This document shows positions 47,052 through 59,433 of a DNA stretch of 64,000 bases, piece after piece. A program made the translations under genes and the position numbers. Position 1 is the first letter of the stretch. Every line of letters begins with the position of its first letter. Below the pieces are notes generated by a model, which was given only the letters and a program-made list of their open reading frames with translations, searched no databases and was not told the origin of the DNA. Source of the stretch: Embleya hyalina (GTDB lineage: Bacteria > Actinomycetota > Actinomycetes > Streptomycetales > Streptomycetaceae); assembly GCF_003967355.1 (NCBI RefSeq), contig NZ_BIFH01000020.1, forward strand, positions 272,978-336,977, in the 5' to 3' direction.

Positions 47052-49787
47052 ATGTCGTTCGATCGTGAACACGTGCTGCGCCAGGCCGCGCAGGTACAAC
47101 CACGCCGGCGTCCCGGCGTCGCGGGTCTGCTCAGCGGGATCCACCGCAGCGACGAACTGCGCGGCTGGATCACCATGGAGTCGGTGGCACTGCCGCCGGT
47201 ACCGGAGCGGACCGCCGACGGCTGGACGTTGTGGAGCCTGATCGGGGTCGGCAAGGCCACCCCGGGACGGCGGGAGCTGCCGATCCACCCGGTCTGGGGC
47301 GCGGTCCGGTGGGCCTGGCCGAGCGAGGACGTGCTGCGGCACGTCAAGCTGAGCGAGCTGCCGGAGGTTGCCGCCTCGGTCGAGGCGACCATCTCGGACC
47401 CGTCCGCCTGGACGTTGTCGATGCAGCCGGACGCGCTGGCGGAGCGGGCCCGCTTCTTCCAGTCGCTCGGCCGATTCCTGGCCGACCCGGAGGCGGACGC
47501 GCGCGGCGGACCGAAGATCCTCGCCGGGCTCTACGCGCGGGTCATGCCCGTGGGGGCGGTGGCCGCCTATCACCGGCTGGTGCCGTCGACCGCCTCGTGG
47601 CTGCGCGCGGGCGCGCCGCGTGAGGCGGCCGCGCGGCGCGACTCGGGCGACTCGCCCACCGGCCGACCCGGCCCGTCGGGGCAGACGGCGGACCGGAGGC
47701 AGGCCCCGGCTCCGGGTCCGCGCCCGGCGGGCGACGACGCTTCCGGTACGCCGGGGCCGAACCAGGGGTGGGCGGGGCGCCTTGCGGGTGGGCCCGGCGC
47801 GGGTGGCGCGGGTGCGCCGGGTGCGGCTGGGCCCGACGCGGGTTCGGCGCACGCCGGCGGGGCCGAGCACAGCGCGCCGGCGGTGGTGACGCCGGCCGCG
47901 CCTCGGCCGCCGGCGCCGCGGCCGGCCGCCGAAGCCCCCGCCGCACCGGTGTCGGCTTCGCCGCCCGCCCCCGCCGCGACGCCTCCCGGCTCGGTGACGA
48001 GCCTGGTCCGGCAGGCGCCCTCGGCGACCACGCTCGGCCGGCGGATCAACGACGCGCACACCATCGCCACCGACTTCGGCCTGGACGCGATCGCCGCCGA
48101 GCTGGACCGGCTGCGGGCGCGGATGCGCCGACCGGGGCTGCGGATCGCGGTGGTCGGCGAGTTCGGCCGCGGCAAGACGTCGCTGATCAACCGGCTGCTC
48201 GGCGCGCCCGTGCTGCCCGAGGGCCGGCACACCCCGGTGCCCCTGGTGGTCGTGGCCGGACCCGAGCCGCGCCTGGAGTTGCAGTTCGCCGACGGGCGCG
48301 CCGAGCCGCGTCCGGCGGTGGCCGCGGCCTGGGACGAGGTGTACCGGCTCAGCGAGGACCGCGACCTCGACGCCCCCCGCCTGGTCGGCGTGCGGGTCCT
48401 GGTGGCCGAACCCGAACTGGCCCGCCTGGACGTCGAGTTGGTGGACACCCCCGGCGTCAACGCGGGCCGGGGCAAGGGCGAGGACGCGGAGGACCTGGAC
48501 CGCCGGACCGAGGACCTGGTCCGGCGTACGGTCGCGGCCAGCGACGCGGTGCTGATGGTGGTGTCCGCGAGCGCGCCGCTCGGCCTGTCCGAGACCGCGT
48601 TCCTGGAGGAGGAGGTGATCGCCCGGCACGTGCCGCGGATCACCGTGGTGGTGTCCAAGCTGGACACCGTCGACGAGGACGAGCGCGAGGACATCGTCGA
48701 CTACCTCGGCGGTCGGGTGCGCCGCATCTCGCCGACCCTGCGGGTGCTGGCCGGCCCGCATCGCGAGGACGCCTCGCCCGCGGCCGGCGTGTACGAGCGG
48801 ATCACCGAATACAGCACCTCCGGCGGCCGACGCAGCATGCGCTCGCGCCAGACGGCGGGCCAACTGCTCGCGCTGCTCGACGAGATGGCCGGCCTCGGTC
48901 GGGACGGTCTGGCCGGCGCGGCGCTGGGCGAGGCGGAACGGCGGCGCGCCGTCGAGGAGTCCGAGGTGGAGATCGACCGGATGGCCGGCGAATGGGGCCG
49001 GGTCCGGGTCGAGCTCCAGCAGCGCCGCACGCAGACGTCCGAGAAGTTCCGCGAGCACCTGCAACTCTCGCGCGGGGACCTGTTGGACACGCTGCGCTAC
49101 GAGCTCGAGCGCGCGCCCGACGCCCGCACCTGGTGGGAGCGCGACCTGCCGTTCCGACTGCGCCGCGAACTGACCGCGCTGGCCAAGAAGTTCGAGGCCC
49201 AGTTGCACTCCAGTGTGCAGGCCGACGTGCAGTGGCTGGACGCGAAGATGAAGCTGCACTTCGGGCGCGGCAGCGGCTACCGCCTGGAGAAGGTCGAGCA
49301 ACTGTCCACCGAGTTCGAACTCGGCGAGGCGGAGTCGCTGGGCCTGAAGGACCTCAAGAGCCGCAAGCTGGCCTGGCGGATCGGCCCGACCGGCGTCGCC
49401 GTGCTCGGCGCGCTGTTGATCCCGCTCACCGGCGGCGTCTCCGCACTGCCGATGGGCGCGAGCATGGCGGCGTCGGCCGGCGGCATGGTGCTCGGCGAGG
49501 TCAAGTCGACCTCGCTGACCGAGGCACAACGCGCGCAGGCGATGAAGGCCCTGGAGCCCGTGGTCGAGGAGGTCCTCGGTGGTTTCTCCGAGGAGGTCTC
49601 CAAGCGGCTGCACACGCTGTACGCCGGAGTGATGGACGAGGCGGTGCGCGGCCAGCGGGCCTGGCGCACCGATCGGCAGACCGCGCTGGCCAAGGTCGGC
49701 GCCGATGGACCCGCATGGCAGGATCTGGTCTCGCGCAGCGAGCAGCTGGGGGTTCAGCTCAACACCATGCTGGGCGCCAGAGGCTAG
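47052..49787 (+). CDS. Dynamin-like GTPase B with extra N-terminal domain
   Basis: A 911-residue protein, longer than usual bacterial dynamins. Residues 1-185 form an unrecognised Trp-rich domain. A Pro/Ala/Gly linker runs from about 188 to 318. The GTPase domain follows: G1 GEFGRGKTS (369-377), G2 region RHTPVPL, G3 DTPG (465-468) and G4 SKLD (535-538). The helical stalk ends in a hydrophobic Gly/Ala segment at about 777-815 that could insert in membranes like a dynamin paddle. Preceded by GGGAGTAGGG. Probably acts with the other two GTPases; cargo and site are unknown. Confidence 0.88.
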   Translation: MSFDREHVLRQAAQVQPRRRPGVAGLLSGIHRSDELRGWITMESVALPPVPERTADGWTLWSLIGVGKATPGRRELPIHPVWGAVRWAWPSEDVLRHVKLSELPEVAASVEATISDPSAWTLSMQPDALAERARFFQSLGRFLADPEADARGGPKILAGLYARVMPVGAVAAYHRLVPSTASWLRAGAPREAAARRDSGDSPTGRPGPSGQTADRRQAPAPGPRPAGDDASGTPGPNQGWAGRLAGGPGAGGAGAPGAAGPDAGSAHAGGAEHSAPAVVTPAAPRPPAPRPAAEAPAAPVSASPPAPAATPPGSVTSLVRQAPSATTLGRRINDAHTIATDFGLDAIAAELDRLRARMRRPGLRIAVVGEFGRGKTSLINRLLGAPVLPEGRHTPVPLVVVAGPEPRLELQFADGRAEPRPAVAAAWDEVYRLSEDRDLDAPRLVGVRVLVAEPELARLDVELVDTPGVNAGRGKGEDAEDLDRRTEDLVRRTVAASDAVLMVVSASAPLGLSETAFLEEEVIARHVPRITVVVSKLDTVDEDEREDIVDYLGGRVRRISPTLRVLAGPHREDASPAAGVYERITEYSTSGGRRSMRSRQTAGQLLALLDEMAGLGRDGLAGAALGEAERRRAVEESEVEIDRMAGEWGRVRVELQQRRTQTSEKFREHLQLSRGDLLDTLRYELERAPDARTWWERDLPFRLRRELTALAKKFEAQLHSSVQADVQWLDAKMKLHFGRGSGYRLEKVEQLSTEFELGEAESLGLKDLKSRKLAWRIGPTGVAVLGALLIPLTGGVSALPMGASMAASAGGMVLGEVKSTSLTEAQRAQAMKALEPVVEEVLGGFSEEVSKRLHTLYAGVMDEAVRGQRAWRTDRQTALAKVGADGPAWQDLVSRSEQLGVQLNTMLGARG

Positions 49788-49857
49788 TGCCGGACGCCGA
49801 TGCCGGGACCGGAGCAGGTCCCGACATCGGGCAGCCGTCGAGGAGGGGAGCGGTCAG

Positions 49858-51831
49858 GTGGACACGGGTCACGGGGCGGCCGATGGGGCCTACGCGGGCT
49901 ACGGCGCGTGGCGGGCACGGCAGGAGACCCTGGTCGGCCTGATCGATCGGCTCACGCCGATCGTGGCCGGGCTGCGCATCGGCGCGGGCGTCAAGAAGCT
50001 GGACTCGCTCAAGCAGCGGGCCGCGTCCGAGGCGTTCAAGGTGATGATCGTCGGCGAGTTCAAGCGCGGCAAGAGCACGGTGATCAACTCGATGCTCGGC
50101 GAGAAGGTGCTGCCCTCCTTCGCCCGACCGTGCACCGCGATCATCAACGAGGTGACGTGGGGCGACACCCGCTCGGCGCTGATCTACCCGCTGGAGGCGG
50201 ACGGCAGCGCCGGTGAACCGCTGACCGTCGGCGTGGACGAGATCGCCGACTACGTCACCATCGGCGCGGACGACGACAACACCCCGAACCCGTACGAGCG
50301 GGCGGTGGTGCGCTGGCCGCTCGAACTGTGCCGCAACGGCGTGGTGGTGGTCGACTCCCCCGGCCTGAACGAGGCGCCGGAGCGCGAGAAGGTCACCCTC
50401 AACTACCTCGAACAGGCCGACGTGCTGGTGTTCGTGGTGGACTGTCAGGCCGCGATGTCGCGCAGCGAGCAGCTGTTCCTGGACGTGCACGTCAAGGCGC
50501 GCGGCCACGAGGACGTCTTCTACGTCGGCAACAAGATCAACCTGGTCGAGGAGGAGGAACGCGAGGACGTGCGGCGGGAGATCCGCAAGCGCCTCTCGCC
50601 CTACCTCTCCCGCCCGGACCGGGTCTTCTTCGTCAACGCCCGGGCCGCGCTGACCGGTCGCCAAAAGGGCGACCCGGACCTGCTGGCCGGGTCCGGGATG
50701 CCCGAACTCGAACGCGGCCTGGAGGAGTTCCTGACCCGCGAGCGCGGCCGGGCCAAGATCCTGTCCCCCGCCCGGGAGCTCAAGTACCTGCTGATCGAGG
50801 CGCGCGAGCAGATCGACCGCAAGGAGGCGCTGCTCACCCAGGACGTGGAGGAGTTGCGCGCCACCTACGAGCGGGTCCAGGGCCCGCTGACCCGCCTGGA
50901 GCAGAACCGCCGGGTGATCGTCGCGCAAATGGAGGAACACCTGCGCGAGACCCGGGGCGAGGTCGAGGGCGCGACCCGGCGGTTCATGGACCGGGTCGCC
51001 GCGAACATCCCGAACTGGGCGCAGGAATACGACCCGAGCAACACCATCGGCGCCAACCCGTTCAACGCCCGGGAGAAGATGGAGGCGGCGGTCAAGGAGA
51101 TCACCGACCACCTCTCCGGGCGGGTCCAGGTCGAGTTCGCGCAGTGGCAGGAGAACGAGCTCAAGCCGCTCGTCGCGCGCCGTGTCGAGGACATGGAGCG
51201 GATGATCGACGACGACGTGAAGCAGTTCGTCACGCGCATCGACGAGATCCGCGCCTCGCTCACCGCCGGGCCGGTCGGCACGGAGGAGGACGGCAAACCC
51301 TCGACGCCGATCGAGCGGCTGCTCGCGGACGCGGTCAGCTTCGTGCTCGACCCGGCGACGGCGGTCTCCGGCGGCAAGTTCAACCTGCGCTCGATGCTCA
51401 CCGCGCTGCTCCCGCAGATCGCGGTCGGCACGGCGGCGTTCCTGGTCGGCCTCGGACCGTTCGTGATCCTGGGCGCGGTACTCGGCTCGACCGTGTTCAA
51501 GGGCGCGCTGCAACTGAACAAGGCCAACCGCCGGCTCAAGGAGCAGGTGGCCGAACAGGTCCAGCTGGAACTGCGCAAGCAGGCCGACACCGACGTCACC
51601 AACCTGGGCGAAGAGGTCGTCAAACAACTCCGCAAGATGCGCGACGCGATCGCCCAGGGCCTGGACGCGGAAATCAAGTCCATCCGCGACGAGGTAGGCG
51701 CGGCCCTGCGCACGAAGGAACAGGGCGAATCCGACGCAAAGCGCGAAAGCACCGAAATGCGCCGCTACGCCCAGGAACTGAACCGAGTCGACGAGTCCTT
51801 GGCCGACTTGATCATGGACGTAGCCATGTAA
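49858..51831 (+). CDS. Dynamin-like GTPase C
   Basis: A 657-residue bacterial dynamin-like protein. G1 is GEFKRGKST (66-74), Thr93 (PCTAI) fits G2, G3 is DSPG (166-169), and the G4 position reads NKIN (225-228) instead of the usual xKxD. The altered G4 may change guanine specificity or affinity. Coiled-coil-like helices occupy about 300-480. A hydrophobic segment (about 516-548, PQIAVGTAAFLVGLGPFVIL) fits a membrane paddle. GTG at 49858 follows GAGGAGGGG. It lies 70 bp after gene B and is the last gene of the operon. The domain plan is like DynA/BDLP-type and IniA-type proteins. Confidence 0.88.
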   Translation: MDTGHGAADGAYAGYGAWRARQETLVGLIDRLTPIVAGLRIGAGVKKLDSLKQRAASEAFKVMIVGEFKRGKSTVINSMLGEKVLPSFARPCTAIINEVTWGDTRSALIYPLEADGSAGEPLTVGVDEIADYVTIGADDDNTPNPYERAVVRWPLELCRNGVVVVDSPGLNEAPEREKVTLNYLEQADVLVFVVDCQAAMSRSEQLFLDVHVKARGHEDVFYVGNKINLVEEEEREDVRREIRKRLSPYLSRPDRVFFVNARAALTGRQKGDPDLLAGSGMPELERGLEEFLTRERGRAKILSPARELKYLLIEAREQIDRKEALLTQDVEELRATYERVQGPLTRLEQNRRVIVAQMEEHLRETRGEVEGATRRFMDRVAANIPNWAQEYDPSNTIGANPFNAREKMEAAVKEITDHLSGRVQVEFAQWQENELKPLVARRVEDMERMIDDDVKQFVTRIDEIRASLTAGPVGTEEDGKPSTPIERLLADAVSFVLDPATAVSGGKFNLRSMLTALLPQIAVGTAAFLVGLGPFVILGAVLGSTVFKGALQLNKANRRLKEQVAEQVQLELRKQADTDVTNLGEEVVKQLRKMRDAIAQGLDAEIKSIRDEVGAALRTKEQGESDAKRESTEMRRYAQELNRVDESLADLIMDVAM

Positions 51832-51871
51832 CCCCCGCCCACACCCACCGAGCACCGGCCAGGCAAACCCA

Positions 51872-52131
51872 AGCCCGGCCGGCGCTCGGGGCCAATCAGC
51901 CCGGCCGGCACTTGAGGCGAAGTAGCCCGGCCGGCGCTTGAGGCCAAGCAGCCCGGCTGGCGCTTGAGGCGAAACAGCCCGGCCGGCGCTTGAGGCCAAG
52001 CAGCCCCGCCGGCGCATGAAACGAAACAGCCCGGCCGGCGCATGAGGCCACCCAGCCCCGCCGGCGCATGAGGCGAAACAGCCCGGCCGGCGCATGAGGC
52101 GAAACAGCCCGGCCGGCGCATGAGGCCCGGC
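51872..52131. repeat. Ten tandem 26-bp repeats
   Basis: Ten copies with an exact 26-bp period, consensus AGCCCGGCCGGCGCTTGAGG plus CGAAAC, running from 51872 to 52131. Copies differ at a few positions (CGCTTG or CGCATG; GGCC or CCGCC). Each copy carries the palindromic core GCCGGC. The array fills almost the whole gap between GTPase C and hemW, and its last base is the first base of the hemW stop codon on the other strand. There are no unique spacers, so it is not a CRISPR. It may serve as terminator for both convergent operons. Confidence 0.95.
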
Positions 52132-53351
52132 TAGTCGACCAGATCCCGCACGACCGCGTCGGCCAACAACCGCCCCCGCAAGGTCAACACGACCCGATCC
52201 CCCGCATCGCGAACAAGCAGCCCATCCGCCACCGCCCGATCCGCCGCCCCCCGCCCCACCTCCGTGAGGAGCGAGCGCGAAACCCCCTCCACCAGCCGCA
52301 ACTCGAGCAGGATCCGCTCGACCCGCCGATCCTCGGCGGTAAGCAACTCACGCCCCTGCCCAGGAGACGCCCCCGCCGCCAAACGCTTCGCGTACGCTGC
52401 GGGATGCCGCACGTTCCACCACCGCACACCCCCCACGTGGCTGTGCGCCCCCGGCCCCGCTCCCCACCAGTCGGCCCCGGTCCAGTACAACTCGTTGTGC
52501 CGGCACCGCGCCGCCGCGTCGGTCGCCCAGTTGGACACCTCGTACCACCCGAGCCCGGCCGCCCCGAACGCCTCGTCCGCCATCAGGTAGCGGTCGGCGA
52601 GCACGTCGTCGTCCGGCATCGGCAGTTCGCCCCGCCGCACCCGCCCGGCCAGGCGCGTACCGTCCTCGACGATCAGCGCGTACGCCGAGACGTGGTCCGG
52701 CCCCGCACCGAGCACCGCGTCCAGCGAGGCCCGCCAGTCGTCGTCCGACTCCCCCGGCGTGCCGTAGATCAGGTCCAGGTTGACGTGCTCGAACCCGGCC
52801 GCACGCGCCTCGGCCACACACCGCTCGGGCCGCCCCGGGGTGTGCCGCCGGTCCAGGACCCGCAACACGTGCTCACGCGCACTCTGCATGCCGAACGACA
52901 GCCGGTTGAACCCGCCGGCACGCAGTGTGTCCAGGTAGGCCGGATCCACCGACTCGGGATTGGCCTCGGTGGTCACCTCGGCCCCGGCCGCGAGCCCGAA
53001 CTCGTCCCGGATGGCCCCCAGGATCCGGGCCAGGTCGGCGGCCGGCAGCAGCGTGGGCGTACCGCCGCCGAAGAACACCGTCTCCACCGGCCGGTCCACG
53101 TCCCCCAGCAACCGCCGGGCCAGCCGGATCTCGGCGATCGCGTCGTCGGCGTAGGACCCCTGCGAGGCCGATCCGCCGAGCTCGGTCGCGGTGTAGGTGT
53201 TGAAGTCGCAGTAGCCGCAGCGCGACGCGCAGTAGGGCACGTGCACGTAGAAGCCGAACGGACGGCTCGCGCCGGCGAACTCGGCGAGCGCGGACGCGGG
53301 CAGCGAGCCGTCTTCGGGCACGGGCAGACCGTCGGGGGGTGCGGAGGGCAT
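52131..53351 (-). CDS. hemW: Radical SAM heme chaperone HemW
   Basis: A 406-residue radical-SAM protein related to oxygen-independent coproporphyrinogen oxidase. YCASRCGYCDF puts the cluster Cys at 41, 45 and 48 with no fourth Cys, which marks HemW (heme-transfer chaperone) rather than HemN. FFGGGTPTLLP, EANPESVDPAYLDTL and SFGMQS are present. Starts at the Met 7 codons after the first possible Met because the upstream segment has no ribosome binding site. The stop codon touches the tandem repeat array. Confidence 0.93.
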   Translation of the reverse strand: MPSAPPDGLPVPEDGSLPASALAEFAGASRPFGFYVHVPYCASRCGYCDFNTYTATELGGSASQGSYADDAIAEIRLARRLLGDVDRPVETVFFGGGTPTLLPAADLARILGAIRDEFGLAAGAEVTTEANPESVDPAYLDTLRAGGFNRLSFGMQSAREHVLRVLDRRHTPGRPERCVAEARAAGFEHVNLDLIYGTPGESDDDWRASLDAVLGAGPDHVSAYALIVEDGTRLAGRVRRGELPMPDDDVLADRYLMADEAFGAAGLGWYEVSNWATDAAARCRHNELYWTGADWWGAGPGAHSHVGGVRWWNVRHPAAYAKRLAAGASPGQGRELLTAEDRRVERILLELRLVEGVSRSLLTEVGRGAADRAVADGLLVRDAGDRVVLTLRGRLLADAVVRDLVD

Positions 53352-53400
53352 CCCCCCATTGTCCACGAGCACGCGACCGACCCGCCGACGGCGACCGGCT

Positions 53401-55257
<1,857 letters not shown>

Positions 55258-55663
55258 TTCGGCCTCCGTGTCCAGGCTGGATTTCCGGGGTGTGGTGGTG
55301 GTGCCGAGCGGTGTCGCGATCACATACCCGTATCGGTACCGGTATGCGCGTGAGCCGGAGCGGACATCGGAACCGACCAACCGGTCTGCGGAAGACGCCG
55401 ATGGGTAGGTCCGATGGTGGAGCGTGGCTGGTGTTCGGTGCGCGATTCGGCCGACAGGTTCGGTATGGCACGAGCAGAACGCGAAGCGGGTGCATCGATT
55501 CCGTCCGATGCACCCGCAACGTACGCTGCTCGAGGGCTACGCGGTAGTAGCTTTTTCGGATCAGTTGCTGAATCGAGTAATCGATTCTCCTCCCGGGCGG
55601 CCGAAGCCACCCGAATGTCCTATTTCAGCCCCACCGCGGCTCTCACCACGGCCCTGCCTCGAC
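55258..55663. promoter_or_regulatory. Intergenic region between fadD and lepA
   Basis: No gene supported. It holds the fadD promoter side: the near-palindrome GTATCGGTACCGGTAT at 55330-55345. Toward lepA it has a relatively AT-rich stretch with a perfect 7-bp inverted repeat GAATCGA/TCGATTC (55570-55587) and the terminator hairpin listed next. Confidence 0.5.
55594..55613 (-). terminator. Hairpin downstream of lepA
   Basis: CGGGCGGC (55594-55601) and GCCACCCG (55606-55613) pair with one wobble around a 4-nt loop, which reads TTCG on the transcribed minus strand. It lies 51 bp after the lepA stop. Confidence 0.6.
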
Positions 55664-57517
<1,854 letters not shown>

Positions 57518-57858
57518 GCGGGCTTCCAGATTCTCGATCGGGTGGACTGGCAAGGGTCAGGCTCGGATGCTGCGAGTGCCCTGTGCGGGCCGCGGTGATC
57601 GTCGTCGGATCACGCGCCGGAGCACAGGTGTCCTCCATATCGTCCCATGCGGCATGGGTACGCCGCGTTGGCGGCGGGTGTCGGGGGCGTTCGGCGGGGC
57701 GGGACGGGGTCGGAATGTGGGCCGTGTCCCAGCCGGCCGCCGGCTGCTGGTAATCTGATGGATCGCGTGTGGCGTACGTGTCTCTGCCACGCAAGTCAAC
57801 GTCCGAACGGGCCCTCTCCCTGGATCGGATCCCGACCTAGTACTCAGAAGGCTCTTTC
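57518..57858. promoter_or_regulatory. Divergent lepA/rpsT promoter region
   Basis: No gene supported. On the plus strand an extended -10, TGGTAATCT (-10 TAATCT at 57751-57756), would start the rpsT transcript near 57763. I could not identify the lepA promoter with confidence. Confidence 0.5.
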
Positions 57859-58125
57859 GTGGCGAACATCAAGTCCCAGATCAAGCGCAACAAGACGAAC
57901 GAGATTGCGCGCCAGCGCAACAAGGCCGTCAAGTCGGAGCTGAAGACCTTCGTGCGCAAGGCGCGCGAGGCCGCCGAGGCCGGCAACGTCGAGCAGGCCG
58001 AGGCGCTGACCCGCCTCGCGGCCCGCAAGCTCGACAAGGCCGTCAGCAAGGGTGTCATCCACAAGAACCAGGCCGCCAACAAGAAGTCGGCCCTGGCGAA
58101 GCGTGTCGCGACGGCCAAGGCCTGA
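57859..58125 (+). CDS. rpsT: 30S ribosomal protein S20
   Basis: An 88-residue basic helical ribosomal protein. [29 protein letters not shown] is split around the conserved S20 N-terminus; [18 protein letters not shown] is the family C-terminal motif. GTG start with AGAAGG upstream. In a standard order with divergent lepA and a strong terminator behind it. Confidence 0.98.
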   Translation: MANIKSQIKRNKTNEIARQRNKAVKSELKTFVRKAREAAEAGNVEQAEALTRLAARKLDKAVSKGVIHKNQAANKKSALAKRVATAKA

Positions 58126-58186
58126 CTCGCAACACCCATCACCTGGGCGTGACACCCGAGCGCATGGCGCTCAGCACACCTTCGAG

Positions 58187-58220
58187 AGCGCCGCTCCCCA
58201 CCCCGGGGGGCGGCGCTTTC
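58187..58220 (+). terminator. rpsT terminator
   Basis: AGCGCCGCTCCCC (58187-58199) pairs with GGGGGGCGGCGCT (58205-58217) with one T-G wobble around a 5-nt loop, followed by TTTC. It starts 62 bp after the rpsT stop. A second 10-bp hairpin at 58267-58294 lies closer to the convergent holA side. Confidence 0.85.
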
Positions 58221-58443
58221 GCAGTGTCCGGGAGGTAGGCGGCGGCGCCGGACAAGTCAGGGCGGGCGGGCGGGCCGGGTTCCGGGCCCGCCCGCCGGTC
58301 GGCCGGACGCTCGTGTCGTCCGAGACCCCCGACTGCGCCGGGTCCACCGAGTGCGGGAAATGCGCCAAATGCGCAGCAAAGCCCAGTGCGCGGCGAACAA
58401 GCGATCCGGCCGGCAGTGGGACCCGGGACGGTGATCGCGAGGA

Positions 58444-59433
58444 TCAGGCGTTGCGGGCGGTGGAGATCGTCACCACGGCCTTTTCCAGTGCATACGCGGG
58501 ATCCATGCCGCCACCCTTGACCGCCGCGTCGGCATCGGCGACGGCGGTGAGGGCTCGCACGATGCCGTCCGGAGTCCAGCCGCGCAATTGCTGCCGAACC
58601 CGGTCGACCTTCCACGGCGGCATGCCGAGATCACGCGCCAGGTCGTTCGGCCGGGCGTTCCGGGGGGCGGCGCCGACCCGGGCGATCTGCCGCACGCTCT
58701 GCGCGAGCGCGCTCGTGACCATGACGGGCGCGACACCCACGGACAACGCCCAGCGCAACTGCTCCAGCGCCTCGGCGGTACGTCCCTCGACGGTCTTGTC
58801 GGCGACGGTGAAGCTGGACGCCTCGGCAACGCCGCTGTAGTAGCGCGAGACCACTTCCTCGTCGACCACGCCATCGACGTCCGCCATCAGCTGGCTGCAA
58901 GCGGAGGCCAACTCCCGCAGGTCGTTGCCGATGGCCTCGACCAACGTGCGACAGGCGTCCTCGGTGAGCGAGCGCCCGGCGACCCGAAACTCCGCCCGCG
59001 CGAACGCGATGCGATCCCCGACCTTGGTCACCTTGGGACACGCGACCTCGCGCACACCCACCTTGCGCACCGCGTCCAGCAGCTTTTTGCCCTTGGGCCC
59101 GCCCAGATGCGCGAGCACCAACACGATCTCCTCGGCCGGATCGGCGATCAACCGCGTGACCTCGCCGACCAGATCCGTCCCCAGGTCCTGCGCGGACCGG
59201 ATCACGATGACCTTGCGCTCACCGAACAACGAGGGACTGGCCAACTCGGACAACATCCCGGCCTGCAACGCCCCCGGCGCCATGTCCCGAACATCCGCCT
59301 CGGGATCCTGCGCCCGCACGGCGCGCACCACATCGCCGATCGCCCGATCCACGAGCAACTCCTCGGCCCCGACGACAAGCGTCACCGGCGCGAGCGGATC
59401 ATCCTGCATTCGTCTGGCCACCCGACCAAGCAT
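58444..59433 (-). CDS. holA: DNA polymerase III subunit delta
   Basis: A 329-residue clamp-loader subunit. APVTLVVGAEELLVDRAIGDVV at the N-terminus, the PSLFGERKVIVIRSAQDLG region and the C-terminal AARNAR-PNDLARDLGMPPWKVDRVR helices match the HolA fold. Positioned in the usual rpsT-holA-comEC order. Starts considered: 59433 and 59409; I list 59433. Its 5' end overlaps the end of the unusually long comEC frame by about 50 bp. Confidence 0.92.
   Translation of the reverse strand: MLGRVARRMQDDPLAPVTLVVGAEELLVDRAIGDVVRAVRAQDPEADVRDMAPGALQAGMLSELASPSLFGERKVIVIRSAQDLGTDLVGEVTRLIADPAEEIVLVLAHLGGPKGKKLLDAVRKVGVREVACPKVTKVGDRIAFARAEFRVAGRSLTEDACRTLVEAIGNDLRELASACSQLMADVDGVVDEEVVSRYYSGVAEASSFTVADKTVEGRTAEALEQLRWALSVGVAPVMVTSALAQSVRQIARVGAAPRNARPNDLARDLGMPPWKVDRVRQQLRGWTPDGIVRALTAVADADAAVKGGGMDPAYALEKAVVTISTARNA

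Noticed and set aside
49759..52095. A long minus-strand frame (778 codons) opposite GTPase C, beginning in the repeat array
   Set aside because: It is antisense to a clear GTPase gene, its start is only the 26-bp repeats read as protein, and it has no recognisable motif. It is a GC-bias shadow frame.
51872..52131. Possible CRISPR array
   Set aside because: The units are contiguous with no unique spacers between them, and no cas genes are near. It is a plain tandem repeat.
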